From positions 83,510,295-83,574,294 of the forward strand of contig CM028378.1 in the NCBI GenBank assembly GCA_013146195.2: DNA of 64,000 nucleotides. The letters run 5' to 3'. The stretch is from Codonopsis lanceolata. Its lineage: Eukaryota; Streptophyta; Magnoliopsida; Asterales; Campanulaceae. A program made the translations under genes and the position numbers. Numbering within the stretch: position 1 is the first letter of the stretch; every line of letters begins with the position of its first letter. The notes under the pieces are model-generated. The model saw nothing but the letters and a program-made list of their open reading frames with translations. It did no database searches and was not told where the DNA came from. Below are positions 20,857-31,849 of the stretch, in pieces.

Positions 20857-23535
20857 ATGTCTAGTGACGAAACTGTCTCCGAAATGGAAGGCCGGAGCTA
20901 CGACCATGGAGCTCCAGAAGAAATGCCTCCGTCCTCGCCCTCATCTTCCGAAGAAAGCGATCAAGATGTGATTCCACTAGTTACTCGTCGTCGAAAACCC
21001 CCACAACTGAACGAGCAACAAGTAAACAGCGGTCCCCAAATCCCTGGTGAAACCGAGTAAGCAGATGATCTTCTTCGCCCAAACGAACAATTACCCGGGC
21101 CTAGACAAACCTCATTCGTTCCTGCCTCTTCATATTCCTCCCCCTCAATCAGATGGGAAGATTTGAACTCCGAAGACGAGGTTAGTACCTGGTTCTACTC
21201 GTTAGGAATGGACCCCAAGCTTTACCGTGTTCGCGCCTTTGACTTAGACATAGACACTGAAGGCCATAATTTTCAAGGAGACAAAATGGTGTTTTACTTC
21301 GACTTCTTTCAAGTCGGGCTCCGTCTCCCTCTCGACCCATTCATTGTCGAGCTAATGAATGCATCCAACACTCTTCCCTGCGATTTAACTTTAACCACTG
21401 TTAGGTTCTTAGTATCATTCACCGTAGCTTGCCGGTCACTCGGGTTTGAGCCCGATATGACTTTATTCCGCAAATTTTTCCTTCTCTCTCTTGACAAGAA
21501 AACTGGTCGCATCAATAGCCGATCAAACCATGGATTCTTCAAACTTCTCACTGACGGTCCCAACAAATTCGATGGTTGGGACTCAAAGGCTTTGCTTATT
21601 GAGTCGAGCATTGGCTGGCCCTTTGCACCTTATATCAGCGACTACGGTCTTCCCAAGAATGACAGAAACGCCTACCGATCTGGGGAACCTCGGATTGTTA
21701 AAGCTTTCAGGAATCTACTGGGAGCGAAAGAAGGCGAGTCAAGGCGGATTTTGTGTTAGGCGGCGAAGTTCTCACCTCCTTGGGCTTCTCGCGATCTGCT
21801 GGAATCTCCTACCTTCCCATTGAAGGGGTTGAACCCCGAGTTGATATTGATCCAGAGACTCCCCATCCATACTGGGGCTCTTGCCACGGGAATAAGTTCC
21901 CTAGTGAATGCGAGGATTGTGCTCGTGCTGGAGCTCTCTGCTGACCTCCTTTCTCGCTTTTTGGTTACGTTTTAACTACTTCTTACTTCATCATCCTTTA
22001 ATAACTTTACAAATCTATGTTTTTCCCTGGCTAACATTCTCTTGTTTTTATGCAGATATGAGGCAATTGACAGACGTGAGCAAATTTATGCAGGCTGCGA
22101 AGAAAAGCTCTAATAAGCGAGCTAAGCACTTGTCCACTCAGCCAGCCATCAATCTTCCCACGGTCCCGGCCAACACTTCAAGCCGAGGAACAAAACGCCA
22201 ACAGCCCGAGCCCAGCCAATCTGCAGCGACCTTTATTCCTGCACCTCCTGTGCGAGAAACAGTAAACATCTCCCCGCCAATCATCAATGTAGAACCAAGC
22301 CAGGAGGAGACAGCCGGCATAAAGCTGTCATGGAAGACAACACTCCCAACTCCCCCTGGCAAAGAGGATTTTGTTATGCCCGACGACCAACCTAAGCGCT
22401 GCCCTCATTGGGAGCTCGCCAATGTACCCGACCTCCATAACATCGCCGTACACAAAAGAAGTGGTTTCCAGGCCACTACTGGACTTGGCTTGATGAAGCG
22501 ACTACATCATAGTGGCATCCAAAAGAAGTACGCAGACCAGGCAAGCTCAGTCTTGATTGGAGAGATGGGCATGTGCATGACCGAGGTAATACTTTCTTCT
22601 TACCACTTGCTTTCTTTTCCCTTTCTTTCTCTTATAAACCACAATTTGTCTGACAGATCGCCAATAAATCCATTTTGATGTACGAGCGCCTGATCACCAA
22701 CCTCAACAAGAACAACACTCTTACCGCCGAGAAGGACACCTTAACCATCGAGAAGAATGCTTTGGAGGAGAAAATCAAGCGCATCAGGCGACCTCAAGAA
22801 CGGCGAGGAGTCTCTCAGAGCAAAGTGGTGAACTTTCCCAAGTAGAAGGCGAGAAAAAGGCCTTGGAATCCCAGTGAGCCTTTCAAGAAATCGGAAGAAG
22901 CCTCTCAACAACATAGGTGGGGTGCTTGAGGGAACTTCGTGCCTGCCAAGGTGAACTGGAAGCTGCTAATGCCACCATCACCAGCCTCGAGCAAAAACTA
23001 GCGGGAACCGGCTCTTTGTCCAGTGAGGAGCAGAGACAAAAAATAATTGAAGATTATAAGAGCTCGAACGACTTCGCCAACAGTGTTGAGAATGAAGCTT
23101 ACCCGTTCTTCGCATGCGGTATGAACCACATCTTAAGGTTATTGCTTGCGCCGGCCGGAATTCGCCCGAGCAACTCGCCGAATCGGGGCCAACCCATTAT
23201 TTTTGCCTGCTCGCTGCCCCGCCACTCGTGCCTTTTAATGAAGACGAACTGAATCATTGGCCGAGGCCGACATCAGAAAGGTTTATCTCTTGGAATCCAC
23301 CTCCCGTCACCAATCCCACCGCACGAACTCATGACCCAACTCGGGCATCTCAAGCTCCCTCGCCCACAACCGAGAATGCTCAAACAAAGCCGATGACGGT
23401 TACTATTTTAGAATCAATCAAGGAACCGAGGAACCCGCCTCACAATCGACAACACATGCCGCCTGCGCGCGTGAAATCGCAACCATGGCCTCGCTGCTCA
23501 TCGCCTCCGTGCGTTGTCTCAAAAACAATTTAATT
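20857..23535 (+). pseudogene. Antisense aORF, 'putative gypsy-type transposon' protein (PF04195-like)
   Basis: The gene opens with MSSDETVSEMEG after a spliced-looking 5' leader (intron 20550-20776, CAG/GTATTT to CCACAG). An acidic, serine-rich N-terminus is followed, in the same frame but after one in-frame TAA at 21058, by a globular part (21163-21759). Its block FYFDFFQVGLRLPLDPF...ELMNASN matches the plant family PF04195 (Transposase_28). A frameshift near 21750 leads to 21753-21944. A later exon begins after TGCAG at 22056 with MRQLTDVSKFMQAAKK. A clear 71-bp intron follows (22586-22656, GAG/GTAATA to TGACAG). After it comes a Lys/Glu/Leu-rich coiled coil, then a conserved-looking tail with IIEDYKSSNDF and a Pro-rich end. 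At least three more frameshifts split the tail. No catalytic function is known for the family, and it is no longer translatable here. It lies antisense to pol in the same retrotransposon. Confidence 0.75.
22586..22656 (+). other. Intron in the antisense gene
   Basis: GTAATACTTTC donor after GAG, polypyrimidine-rich centre, TGACAG acceptor. Removing it joins the frame ending MTE to IANKSILMYERL without a break. Confidence 0.65.
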
Positions 23536-23975
23536 TTTATGCCCGTAATATCTTAACTTACTTTTATCCTTGGATGATTGCATTATATAAATTTTTCTCA
23601 AGCAACTATCATCCTTACTCGCTCTAAAGCGATCACCATTTAGCCAAGTCCCACTCGAACATCAACTCCTTTTACGAGCATAAAGCCTCTCTATGCTCGT
23701 AGAAAGAAACTAATTGAGAATCGACACCTCTCCTCAAATCTTCTCGAGCATAAAGCCCTTTATACTCTAACAAAGACTTAAGGAGACTCAACTCGAACAC
23801 CAACTCTTTAACCGAGCAAGAAAAAGTTCATGTCCGATAAAGAGAATAATCGAGAAAACAACAAAGACTAATCCTCGCACCAACTTTCCAAACATAGAGT
23901 TGAAAAGACAATCGAAGTTTCACCATTATTAACTTGTCATAAGAAAGGATCAAAGAAATACATATTGCAAATCAA
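23536..23975. other. Spacer between antisense gene and pol
   Basis: 440 bases without a gene. It repeats the motif GAGCATAAAGCC about three times with varied flanks (23685-23760) and many TCGAGCA/ACTCGAAC words. Confidence 0.5.
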
Positions 23976-24158
23976 TTACCAATAGTATTTCTTCAAATGA
24001 TCCTCATGCCATGGATGCTTTAACTCGCCACCATCCTTTGTTCGCAACATATAAGTTGCCTTCCTTAATAACCCCGAAATCCGAAAAGGACCTTCCCGCT
24101 TGGTGACAGAATTTTCCCCATTCACCGATGACCAAGGTTTCACCTCTTACGAAGGACC
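23976..24158 (-). pseudogene. Ty3/gypsy integrase C-terminus
   Basis: Reading leftwards from the gap, the frame ends EGPFRISGLLRKATYMLR, a short spacer, HPWHEDHLKKYYW and TAA at 23976. The W/R-EGP(F/Y)...HPW-x2-(E/D)HL-K-YY pattern is the standard C-terminal end of plant gypsy pol proteins, just past the integrase core. A frameshift sits at about 24110, before the EGP motif. The rest of pol is in the gap. Confidence 0.8.
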
Positions 24159-24258
24159 NNNNNNNNNNNNNNNNNNNNNNNNNNNNNNNNNNNNNNNNNN
24201 NNNNNNNNNNNNNNNNNNNNNNNNNNNNNNNNNNNNNNNNNNNNNNNNNNNNNNNNNN
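24159..24258. other. Assembly gap (100 N)
   Basis: Exactly 100 N, the usual placeholder for a gap of unknown size. It truncates both the Tat-lineage pol on its left and the LTR on its right. Confidence 0.99.
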
Positions 24259-24906
24259 TAAATGATCCCCAACTTATGGGCAACCATTCTAAGGTTTAAC
24301 CTAACTCAAAACAAGTCTAAAACACACCAGACAACTCCAGAAACTCTTCGAGAGGCAGGAAGGGTGCAACAAAGTGCAACGAAGCGGACCGAATGAACTC
24401 GCAATCGAGCGAGCAACGAAAAGGGACTTTTAAGGCAAGTATAAGGGCTAATGAAGAAGCTTAAACACTTCTAGAAAGTTGAATAACAACTAGGAAATAA
24501 GAATCCCAAAGGAGGCGATTAGCGACTCCGATTCCCGAACTGCGATAGAGACGAACGCTATCTCCAAAACTTCCAAATCATCGATAGACTTAAGGAACAC
24601 CTCAACTTGAAGTCTAATGCATCTAAACATGTTAATAAACCATCTTAAAGAGGTCTAGGACCCAAACCGAGGTCACGAACACAAAACACAAGCAAACCCC
24701 TCAATTGCGTCGTATTAGGCTATCGTCAGTCACGACTTGTGACTTTAGCAAGTCAACAACTATATGGAGTCTCTTAATAATGTTTTGGTCTTAATATGGT
24801 CTCTCAGCACATCTAGACCCTCTCACAAACCAAACATACAGTCGACAAAGAAGAAGTGCAAGTATAGCACGCCAGAGCCGAGATAACGAAGGAGCGGGGT
24901 GTCACA
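24259..24906 (-). repeat. 3' LTR (truncated by gap)
   Basis: Collinear with about 30833-31488, starting TAAATGATCCC and ending GTCACA. Differences include many 1-2 base indels. Confidence 0.85.
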
Positions 24907-24920
24907 CTCTCTCCACCTTA
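24907..24920 (-). promoter_or_regulatory. Polypurine tract
   Basis: Minus-strand AAGGTGGAGAGAG immediately before the TGTGACACC LTR start. Confidence 0.7.
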
Positions 24921-26574
24921 AAAAGAATTGAAATCAATTCTAAATCATGATACAAACCAACTTTAGGTCGCACTCAAACCACAATACACGAGGGGTCAAA
25001 CTCTCACGAACTCTTAATATACACAACAACATCAAACACTACGATTGAAAATGGCCGTGACTCATACTTGAGTCGCGAATACAAATATGAACACATTACG
25101 CCAATCATGTAGGTAAAATCCCACTTCAACATAAGAACACATTCAACTACCGAAACTATTTGTCTCGGGCCAACATGAATTCAATCACAAAAGATTCTAA
25201 GTTACAAGAATTAATAATTGCCTATGGAGCAATTTACAAACAAATCGAATAATCAAATCGGCATTTCAAACCATGCAAATCATACTCGCGATTTCTCTAT
25301 CGGGTAGGAACACAAGAGCACACAATGCCATGTTTTGAAAATTCTTTCCATTCATGTCAATTCCATTTGGTAGCGGGTGTAGTCAATTTCTACCATAATT
25401 CATACCAATCTAGTCAACAACGAACCACTTTTGATCACCAATTTAAGTGCAGGCTAAATTGGATACTCAAAAGATTCCGGAGATCTAGGTTTCATGATTA
25501 AAAAGGTTTTAAGCATCCTTTAATAGTCTCTATGCTAAGGAAATGAATGAACATGATATTATGAGATGAGAATTTAATATACTACTATGGAATGCATCAA
25601 GTAGGTGTTTCCTACAACTAATGCACATGCTTGAATAAAAATCAAACCAAGTAACAAGGTCTATTACCTTGACAAACAACAATCATATCTACCACAAAAC
25701 TTCGTGTACCTAGTACACTCAACCAAGATGACTTCCTAGTAATCTGTACGAATCGCCAAGGCTACTAATGCCCAGCGTCTATACTCCGTAAAACTATCCT
25801 TTCTTGAGCTCTAGACCAAGTCTACAACCAATGCACACACTAAGCATCCTAACACAACGTTAACGTCCCAATACTCACGGTGGCGTCAATCTCTCCTGTA
25901 ACCATGTTTATTTTCTAAATCGCATTCTTCACCTTCTCTGAATTAGAGGTATATCCTACTCGCATGTAACCACTAACATTAATATAATATCATATTAGTC
26001 ATTACATAAAACATATCCTTATCGAATATACAAACATTATACCAAACCAATAAATATCAACTTACAATTCATGCTTCACATATATATTCATATATATATA
26101 TATATATACATACATATACATACTATGGCCTTTTTACATATCCACACGAACCATAACTATATACATATAGCATAGTCTTATATATATATATAGACTAAAC
26201 AAGAATCCATACACCGTGCGTTACCTAGGTAATCCACAAAACAAACCATGTAATATATCAATCTCACATTGGGGTATTATTCGTCCCGATCGAGCAAACA
26301 ACCAATATTACACAATACACCATATAATGTATGTATGAATGCACATGAGCTACCGATTAAAACGTGTACTCATAATAACGGTAATAGTAGCAACGATATA
26401 ATTTACGCATATGTATATACAAGAATATACCTTCCTATTTCGGATAGGCCTCAAAACTCCGCAATGGCCAACCGCCACGCGCGCACGACCTCAAACTCTA
26501 GGCCGTCCACCACTTGTCTCTCTTGGACCCTTTGGATTGTTGACTAGTACTCCCGGACTGATTAACCCTCATCT
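24921..26574. other. 3' internal region of the gag-only element
   Basis: About 1.65 kb with no pol motif on the minus strand. It includes an AT-rich patch with TATATA runs (26080-26200). Confidence 0.5.
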
Positions 26575-27493
26575 TCGGGCAATCCTTACGAACATGATCG
26601 CCGCCCAAGCGAAACACTTTCTGATTTACCCAACATACAGTTCTCGGCATGTCACGTCCTCATACAAAAATTACATATCAACTCGCCGCCTCGTCGTCTC
26701 CGACTAGAGGTAGGAACGTCACTCCGTCTACCAGTACGTGTGATTTCTTGATTAACTTGAGTCTTTGCCACTCTATTACCATCATTTCCACGAATATTAC
26801 TCGAGGCTCTCTTTTGAGCATACTCCTCGATGTCTAACTCCATTGCATACGCCGCGATCCGGCAACTCGGTGTCCGTAAGTTGTAGCAGACGAGGCGCCT
26901 ACGATATTTCATCTTTAGGCCCCACAAACCGTTGGGTCTTCTAGCCTCATCGGGGTACCAAGTAACCCTGATAGCGAGCCAACTCTGTGAACCCGGTGAA
27001 TCTTGAGCCAAGTCATAGCTCCTTGTTCTAATGCCATGAACTCCGCTTCTCTTCTTTCTCGAACTACTGCCGGAATAAACTGTGCCATAAACTCCATCGT
27101 GAAGTTCTCCCACACTTGAGGCACTCCAAGGTGACTCCAGCTATCTCGTAACACATGCCACCAATGGTCAGCCGCACCAATCAATTTAAACACTGCTAGG
27201 GTCACCATCTCTTCTGACGTACAACCCATAGCTGCAAAGATCTTCTCCATGTTTTCTATCCAAAGTTCTCGCTTTTAGAAAGCATCGGTCCTCCATCGGC
27301 TCTCGTGTTCCAACTTCAAGAATCTCGCAAGAATGATAGAATTGTCTTCCATCCCAAACATCTGGCCGAGGAGTCACACGCGATCCGTAACATTCTCCCC
27401 TCTCTCGTGAGCCACGAAGTTGCCCGAAGGGTCTACTGAACTAGCTCCACGCCAAATTCCCGACATAATACGCCTACAAAGAACACTCGCCAT
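26575..27493 (-). pseudogene. gag (Retrotrans_gag family), broken
   Basis: From a minus-strand ATG at 27493 the sequence contains ARFLKLE, then after a stop ENMEKIFAAMGCTSEEM-VTLAVFKLIGAADHWW and WENFTMEFMAQFIPAVVRER-REAEFMALEQGAMT. This is the core of the plant Ty3/gypsy capsid domain (W...E..F....C....V..A.F.L.G.A..WW...F...F...Y.P). A frameshift follows the QGAMT motif. The downstream part survives in another frame, and a damaged CCHC-type zinc knuckle (CFA..GGDHVRKDCPK) is visible at about 26577-26622. At least two stops and two frameshifts make it non-coding. Gag proteins assemble the virus-like particle in the cytoplasm and bind the element RNA. Confidence 0.75.
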
Positions 27494-30463
27494 AATAACT
27501 CAACAACAAACCCAACCCAAACTAGGCCAAGGAACCTATCCTGGCGAAATAGCTAACCTATAGCTCGATATTAATCGCGACAAGTGAATCTTTGACAATG
27601 CGGAATCCCAAGGTCGTGCCGCCAAGACAAGCTAAAAGACGGACAAGCACCCGCTAAGTAGTAGTGGTGCGAGTCCGTGAGTTGAACCAACAAACTCTAA
27701 ACAGAATGAAAAGCCATAACGCAAAACCGAACAACCAAAAACTAAAATCATGGAAGCAAATCATAAGTGGACCAAAGCCTATAATTATAAACTAAGGAAT
27801 ACAAGGCCGAGAGACGACTATCTCTCGACAAATCTACTGAACGTGACGCAACATTGCGCACGTACAACAAACCATCGGCAACCTAAGGCCGGCAAAGCAA
27901 CAAGAATACCAACCTGATAAACGACAACTCAACGGCTATAACATGCCGGAGGAATAAATCAACTAAAGAATAAGATATTCAAATTCTAACAACTAAGCCC
28001 AAGTCTCACGACTAACGTCGTCGGAGATGACAATACCAACAATACTAGAATGAGTGAGCTAAAGCATGCTCGGAATAATAAAAGGGAACAACTCATAAGA
28101 GATACAACAACGACCAAACAAGTCGGCTACCAAAATAATACAATAACAAAATACTAACATATCTACCCAAGTAAAGTCTACATAACTTTACAATCGTGTC
28201 TCACAAATACAAAATAACTTAATAATAATAAACCCAAGCTTAAAGCCCGGAAGACCACCTTCTAGGAATCACTATCCGAAGCCGCCACGCGTACTAACGG
28301 AATCACTGCAAAAACTAAGGAAAACAACACACGAAATGAGTCATAATGACCCAGTAAGTTACTAAATGCAATTATATGGCATAGCATGGCGTGGCATGGC
28401 ATAATGCACAAACATGTATAAAATCATGGTATCTAAATAGCATACCAATAACAAACTTGTATCAAGTCATCATGTAACATAAACTTCATAAACCACATAG
28501 CATGTTATCTTTTCATATAAGTGCTTATACATAAGCACGTAAAATCGTGAACCTGGCCTAGCCCTTCAAATGATCATAAAGCGGGTTTCATTCCTCAAAT
28601 GATCATAACTCACCGCTTTTCCTTAATGAGTACACATTCATCCAACTCGATGAGAAATGGGAGCTCAATATCGTGCTAGGAGCCGCTAATAGACCACATC
28701 CCACTATTGGCCACATAGTGAGGATAAAGGGTACCAATGCGGCGATTCATAGCGAATGTTTCCAAAGGCTATGAATCGTCCCATTGCCGACAAAACGACC
28801 AAGACGCCAGCTGGACTCAAAATCAAGATGCTCAAGTAGATATTTACTTGTATAAACCAATAAAGACCAAGTTCATCACAAAAGGATTCATCAAAGCAAG
28901 TAGGTCATAATGCTCTACAAAACCCAATAAACCATGCACATAAATGTACACACTTAACACGTTCAACTAACTTGTAAGTTTAGTTCAAAACCACATATTG
29001 AGGTATTCATAAACCTCGAGTCATCACCAATTCAAGAATAGCATATAAGCTCAACAAATCACAACGTGAGGTCTACTATAGTCCTCTACTCAAGATTAAA
29101 TCAAAGACTATTATTCAGTCTAAGAACAACCTCAAACAAGGCTTAGCATTTGGTTTCACTCAAAAGCACACCGGACTCAACCATAGTCCTAACCGTCGAA
29201 CATAATCGACATCCTCAAAACCATTCTCATGAATGACAAGACTACATCGTAGTCCAAGACCCGCAAGTTTTCCATGTACGTTCATCTGAATTTCCTAAAA
29301 GAAATATCATTCAATAATCATTCCTTAAGGATACGCGAGATCATTGATTGGTCTCTAATGCTCCGTGCTCTACGAGCACGCTCTAAATAAATCCCCAATA
29401 AGCCTCTATATCATGAGTGTCACAAATGGGACACAATCCGAAATGCTCGGGTACTCACAATCAAAACCAACCAAACCCGAACATCGTAGGATTTCAACAT
29501 AAGGCTCACTAACGTCTTATTGAACCTAAAATGACTCCATTGAGTCTAAATATCACATTTCATTAATACACATTTCATACAACCCAAGATTAGCACATCA
29601 TTCAAGTTTATAGAATTTATCCCAAAAATAATCCGGGCTTATTTCCCAAGCCTAAAATCCAAGAATTCATCATAGACATAGTCAACGAAACCCAAATGAC
29701 GTAGGACTTCAACCCGAGTTCGTTAGCACAATATCGAACCTATTACGACTCTGTAGAGTCTACATACTAAGTTTCATCCTCAAACCTTTCATCCATCTCA
29801 ACATTAACCCCACTTCAACTAACAATAATTTCTCCAATAACTCGGGATTGACTCTCAAGCCTAAAATCCCCAAATAATCCCAACATAGATCAAAACCCAT
29901 TTCATAAATCATATAATTTCATTTAAGTGATTATTCTCATAATATATATAGAGAGTTCACAAATCCAAAGCCTCAATCAAAGGCATACTTTCATAATAAA
30001 CCCAAATATAATGTAAACATGATTTCTAGCATGCTCCCAATCCTAGAAACACAATATGAAGGATAATCATTCACATCAACAACCATAGAAGTCATCTACA
30101 AATGCTCCTAACATGTTCATACTTCCAAAAATCCCAAAATTGGGCAAACATAGCATACAAGTGTTCATTGCCCACAAATAGCATATAGATTGTTTTCCTT
30201 AGGGCCAATGAACCAAAATCAAAAGGAAGTAACTTACCTAGCTTGAGTGAAAACCCAAGAGAACACAAATCCGATCGGTGAAGTTGTTCTACTCGTCGAG
30301 GGCTTCAAGATTCCGAAGTTTGAAGGCAATCGGGTGGGTAGATCGTCTTGGATCGAAGGAAGAATGAAGCTAGGGCTTGAATCTCCAAGCCTCCTCCCTC
30401 TCTCTCTAATACGTATTGTGGAAGAGAAGAAATGAAATGGTTTTAGCAAATAACAAAGGGGTT

Positions 30464-30474
30464 GTGGGTATTTA
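30464..30474 (-). promoter_or_regulatory. LTR TATA box
   Basis: Minus-strand TATAAATACCC, followed about 45 bases later by a purine-rich leader. Confidence 0.5.
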
Positions 30475-30694
30475 TACCCCCAAATTAAGGAGGGCACAAA
30501 GGACATTTCTCAAGTGCAATTAGTAGAGATTAGGGATAATCAAACACTAATCTAACCTTATTAACTTCTAACTAATGTTAGTACATGTTTAGGGCTAAGT
30601 ATGAGAGGTTAGGAAGGGTTTAGAGGGGGTTTAATGGGGGTAGAATAGGTATAATTCGTCCAAACACAAAACAGGGCAAAATCCTAACGGAGTT

Positions 30695-30792
30695 GAGGCG
30701 GGCGCCTCACTCCTCCATGCCGCCTGGGCTCGCCCACAAAGATGCTCTCGATTTGAGGCGGGCGCCTCACTATGTGCCAGGCGGGCGCCTCG
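30695..30792. repeat. Three GC-rich palindromes in U3
   Basis: GAGGCGGGCGCCTC at 30695-30708 and 30755-30768, and a partial copy GGCGGGCGCCTC at about 30780-30791. Each is a 6-bp inverted repeat around GG. Confidence 0.85.
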
Positions 30793-31488
30793 GCTCCTGA
30801 ACCTCCAAAACTTGGTCTAACTTGATCTAAATGATCCCAAACTTATTGGCAACCATTCTAAGGTTTAACCTAACTCAAAACAAGTCTAAAACACACCCGA
30901 ACAACTCCCGAAACAACTCGGAGCGAAACCGGGAAGGGGTGCAACAAAGTGCAACCGAAACGACGAATGAACTCGCAATCGAACGAGCAACGAAAGGAGA
31001 CTTTTAAGGCAAGTATAAGGGCTAATGAAGAAGCTTAAACACTTCTAGAAAGTTGAATAACAACTAGGGGAATAAGAATCCCAAAGGAGAGGCGATTACG
31101 CGACTCGATTCCCGAACTACGCGATAGAGACGAACGCTATCTCCAAAACTTCCAAATCATCGATAGACTTAAGGAACACCTCCAACTTGAAGTCTAATGC
31201 ATCTAAACATGTTAATAAATCATATTAAAGAGGTCTAGGACCCAAACCGAGGTCACGAACACAAAACACAAGCAAACCCCTCAATCGCGTCGTATTCCGA
31301 CTATCGTCGAGTCACGACTCGTGACTTTAGCAAGTCAACAACTATATGGAGTCTATTAATAATGTTTCGGTCTTAATGTGGTCTCTCAAACACATCTAGA
31401 CTCTCTCGCAAACCAAACATACAGTCGACAAAAGAAGAAGTGCAAGTATAGCACGCAAACCGAGATAACGAAGGAGCGGGGTGTCACA

Positions 31489-31791
31489 GTTAAAGGCAAG
31501 AGCAGATAGCAGCATAAACGACACCATGAAGGGAAAACTGGGCGCGTCAAGTGAGCTTTTGGGCGCGACGCCCATTTATGGGAGTACCATGCCCCTTCTA
31601 ACTTTTGTCTACTTTTTTTTGTGCACTTTCCTCCCTTCCTTGTCCCTTTCTATCCTTTTGAGCCCTTCCAAGTTTCTATTGATGTCCTGGCCCCTGAATT
31701 GTGTAAAGATTAATTTCTTTAGTCCATTTAATTTGTAATAATATTTTATAGGACATTTATATAAAAGGGGTATGAAATTGGGGTGTCTACA
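31489..31791 (-). repeat. LTR fragment, Tat-like family C
   Basis: On the minus strand this begins TGTAGACACCCCAATTTC at 31791 and matches the start of the LTR at 32927-34110 for about 300 bases (shared TCCTATAAAATATTATTAC and the GGGCG-CG-CGCCC boxes). It is cut at 31488 by the gag-only element, which inserted into it. Confidence 0.7.
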
Positions 31792-31849
31792 GTAACCTTG
31801 GCTCCGACAAGACAAACTTTTGTTTAGTGCCATTGTCGGGTTTCATTCA

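Larger units (their letters stand above)
19364..24158 (-). mobile_element. Tat-lineage Ty3/gypsy element, 3' half, with antisense gene
   Basis: From right to left on the minus strand: the last codons of pol (integrase C-terminus), a spacer, a long region carrying a gene on the opposite strand, a polypurine tract and a 3' LTR ending in CA at 19364. Tat-lineage elements (Grande, Retand, Ogre relatives) are known for extra ORFs between pol and the 3' LTR, often antisense and sometimes with the PF04195 domain seen here. Everything upstream of the integrase tail is lost in the assembly gap. The coding parts are broken by frameshifts. Confidence 0.75.
24259..31488 (-). mobile_element. Gag-only long-LTR gypsy element (Del/Tekay-like, TR-GAG)
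   Basis: Two direct copies of an LTR end (24259-24906 and about 30833-31488) both finish, on the plus strand, in GGGGTGTCACA, so on the minus strand the LTR begins TGTGACACCCCGCTCC. A G/A-rich polypurine tract (GGTGGAGAGAG) precedes the left copy, fixing the orientation. Between the LTRs is a gag gene but no protease, reverse transcriptase, RNase H or integrase. It must rely on a related autonomous element for replication. Single-base indels are frequent between the LTR copies, from age or assembly error. The left end is lost in the gap and no target duplication can be tested. Confidence 0.75.
27575..31488 (-). repeat. 5' LTR of the gag-only element (inner end approximate)
   Basis: The outer end (31488) is certain. 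The inner end is inferred from a degenerate primer-site-like sequence (ATATC-GAGCTATAGG on the minus strand, about 27556-27574), and could be wrong by a kilobase or more. A TATA box lies at about 30464-30474 (TATAAATACCC on the minus strand), with a CT-rich leader after it. Three GAGGCG-GG-CGCCTC palindromes lie upstream of the TATA. Confidence 0.5.

Noticed and set aside
21309..21611. 100-codon minus-strand frame
   Set aside because: Shadow of the well-supported antisense gene on the plus strand.
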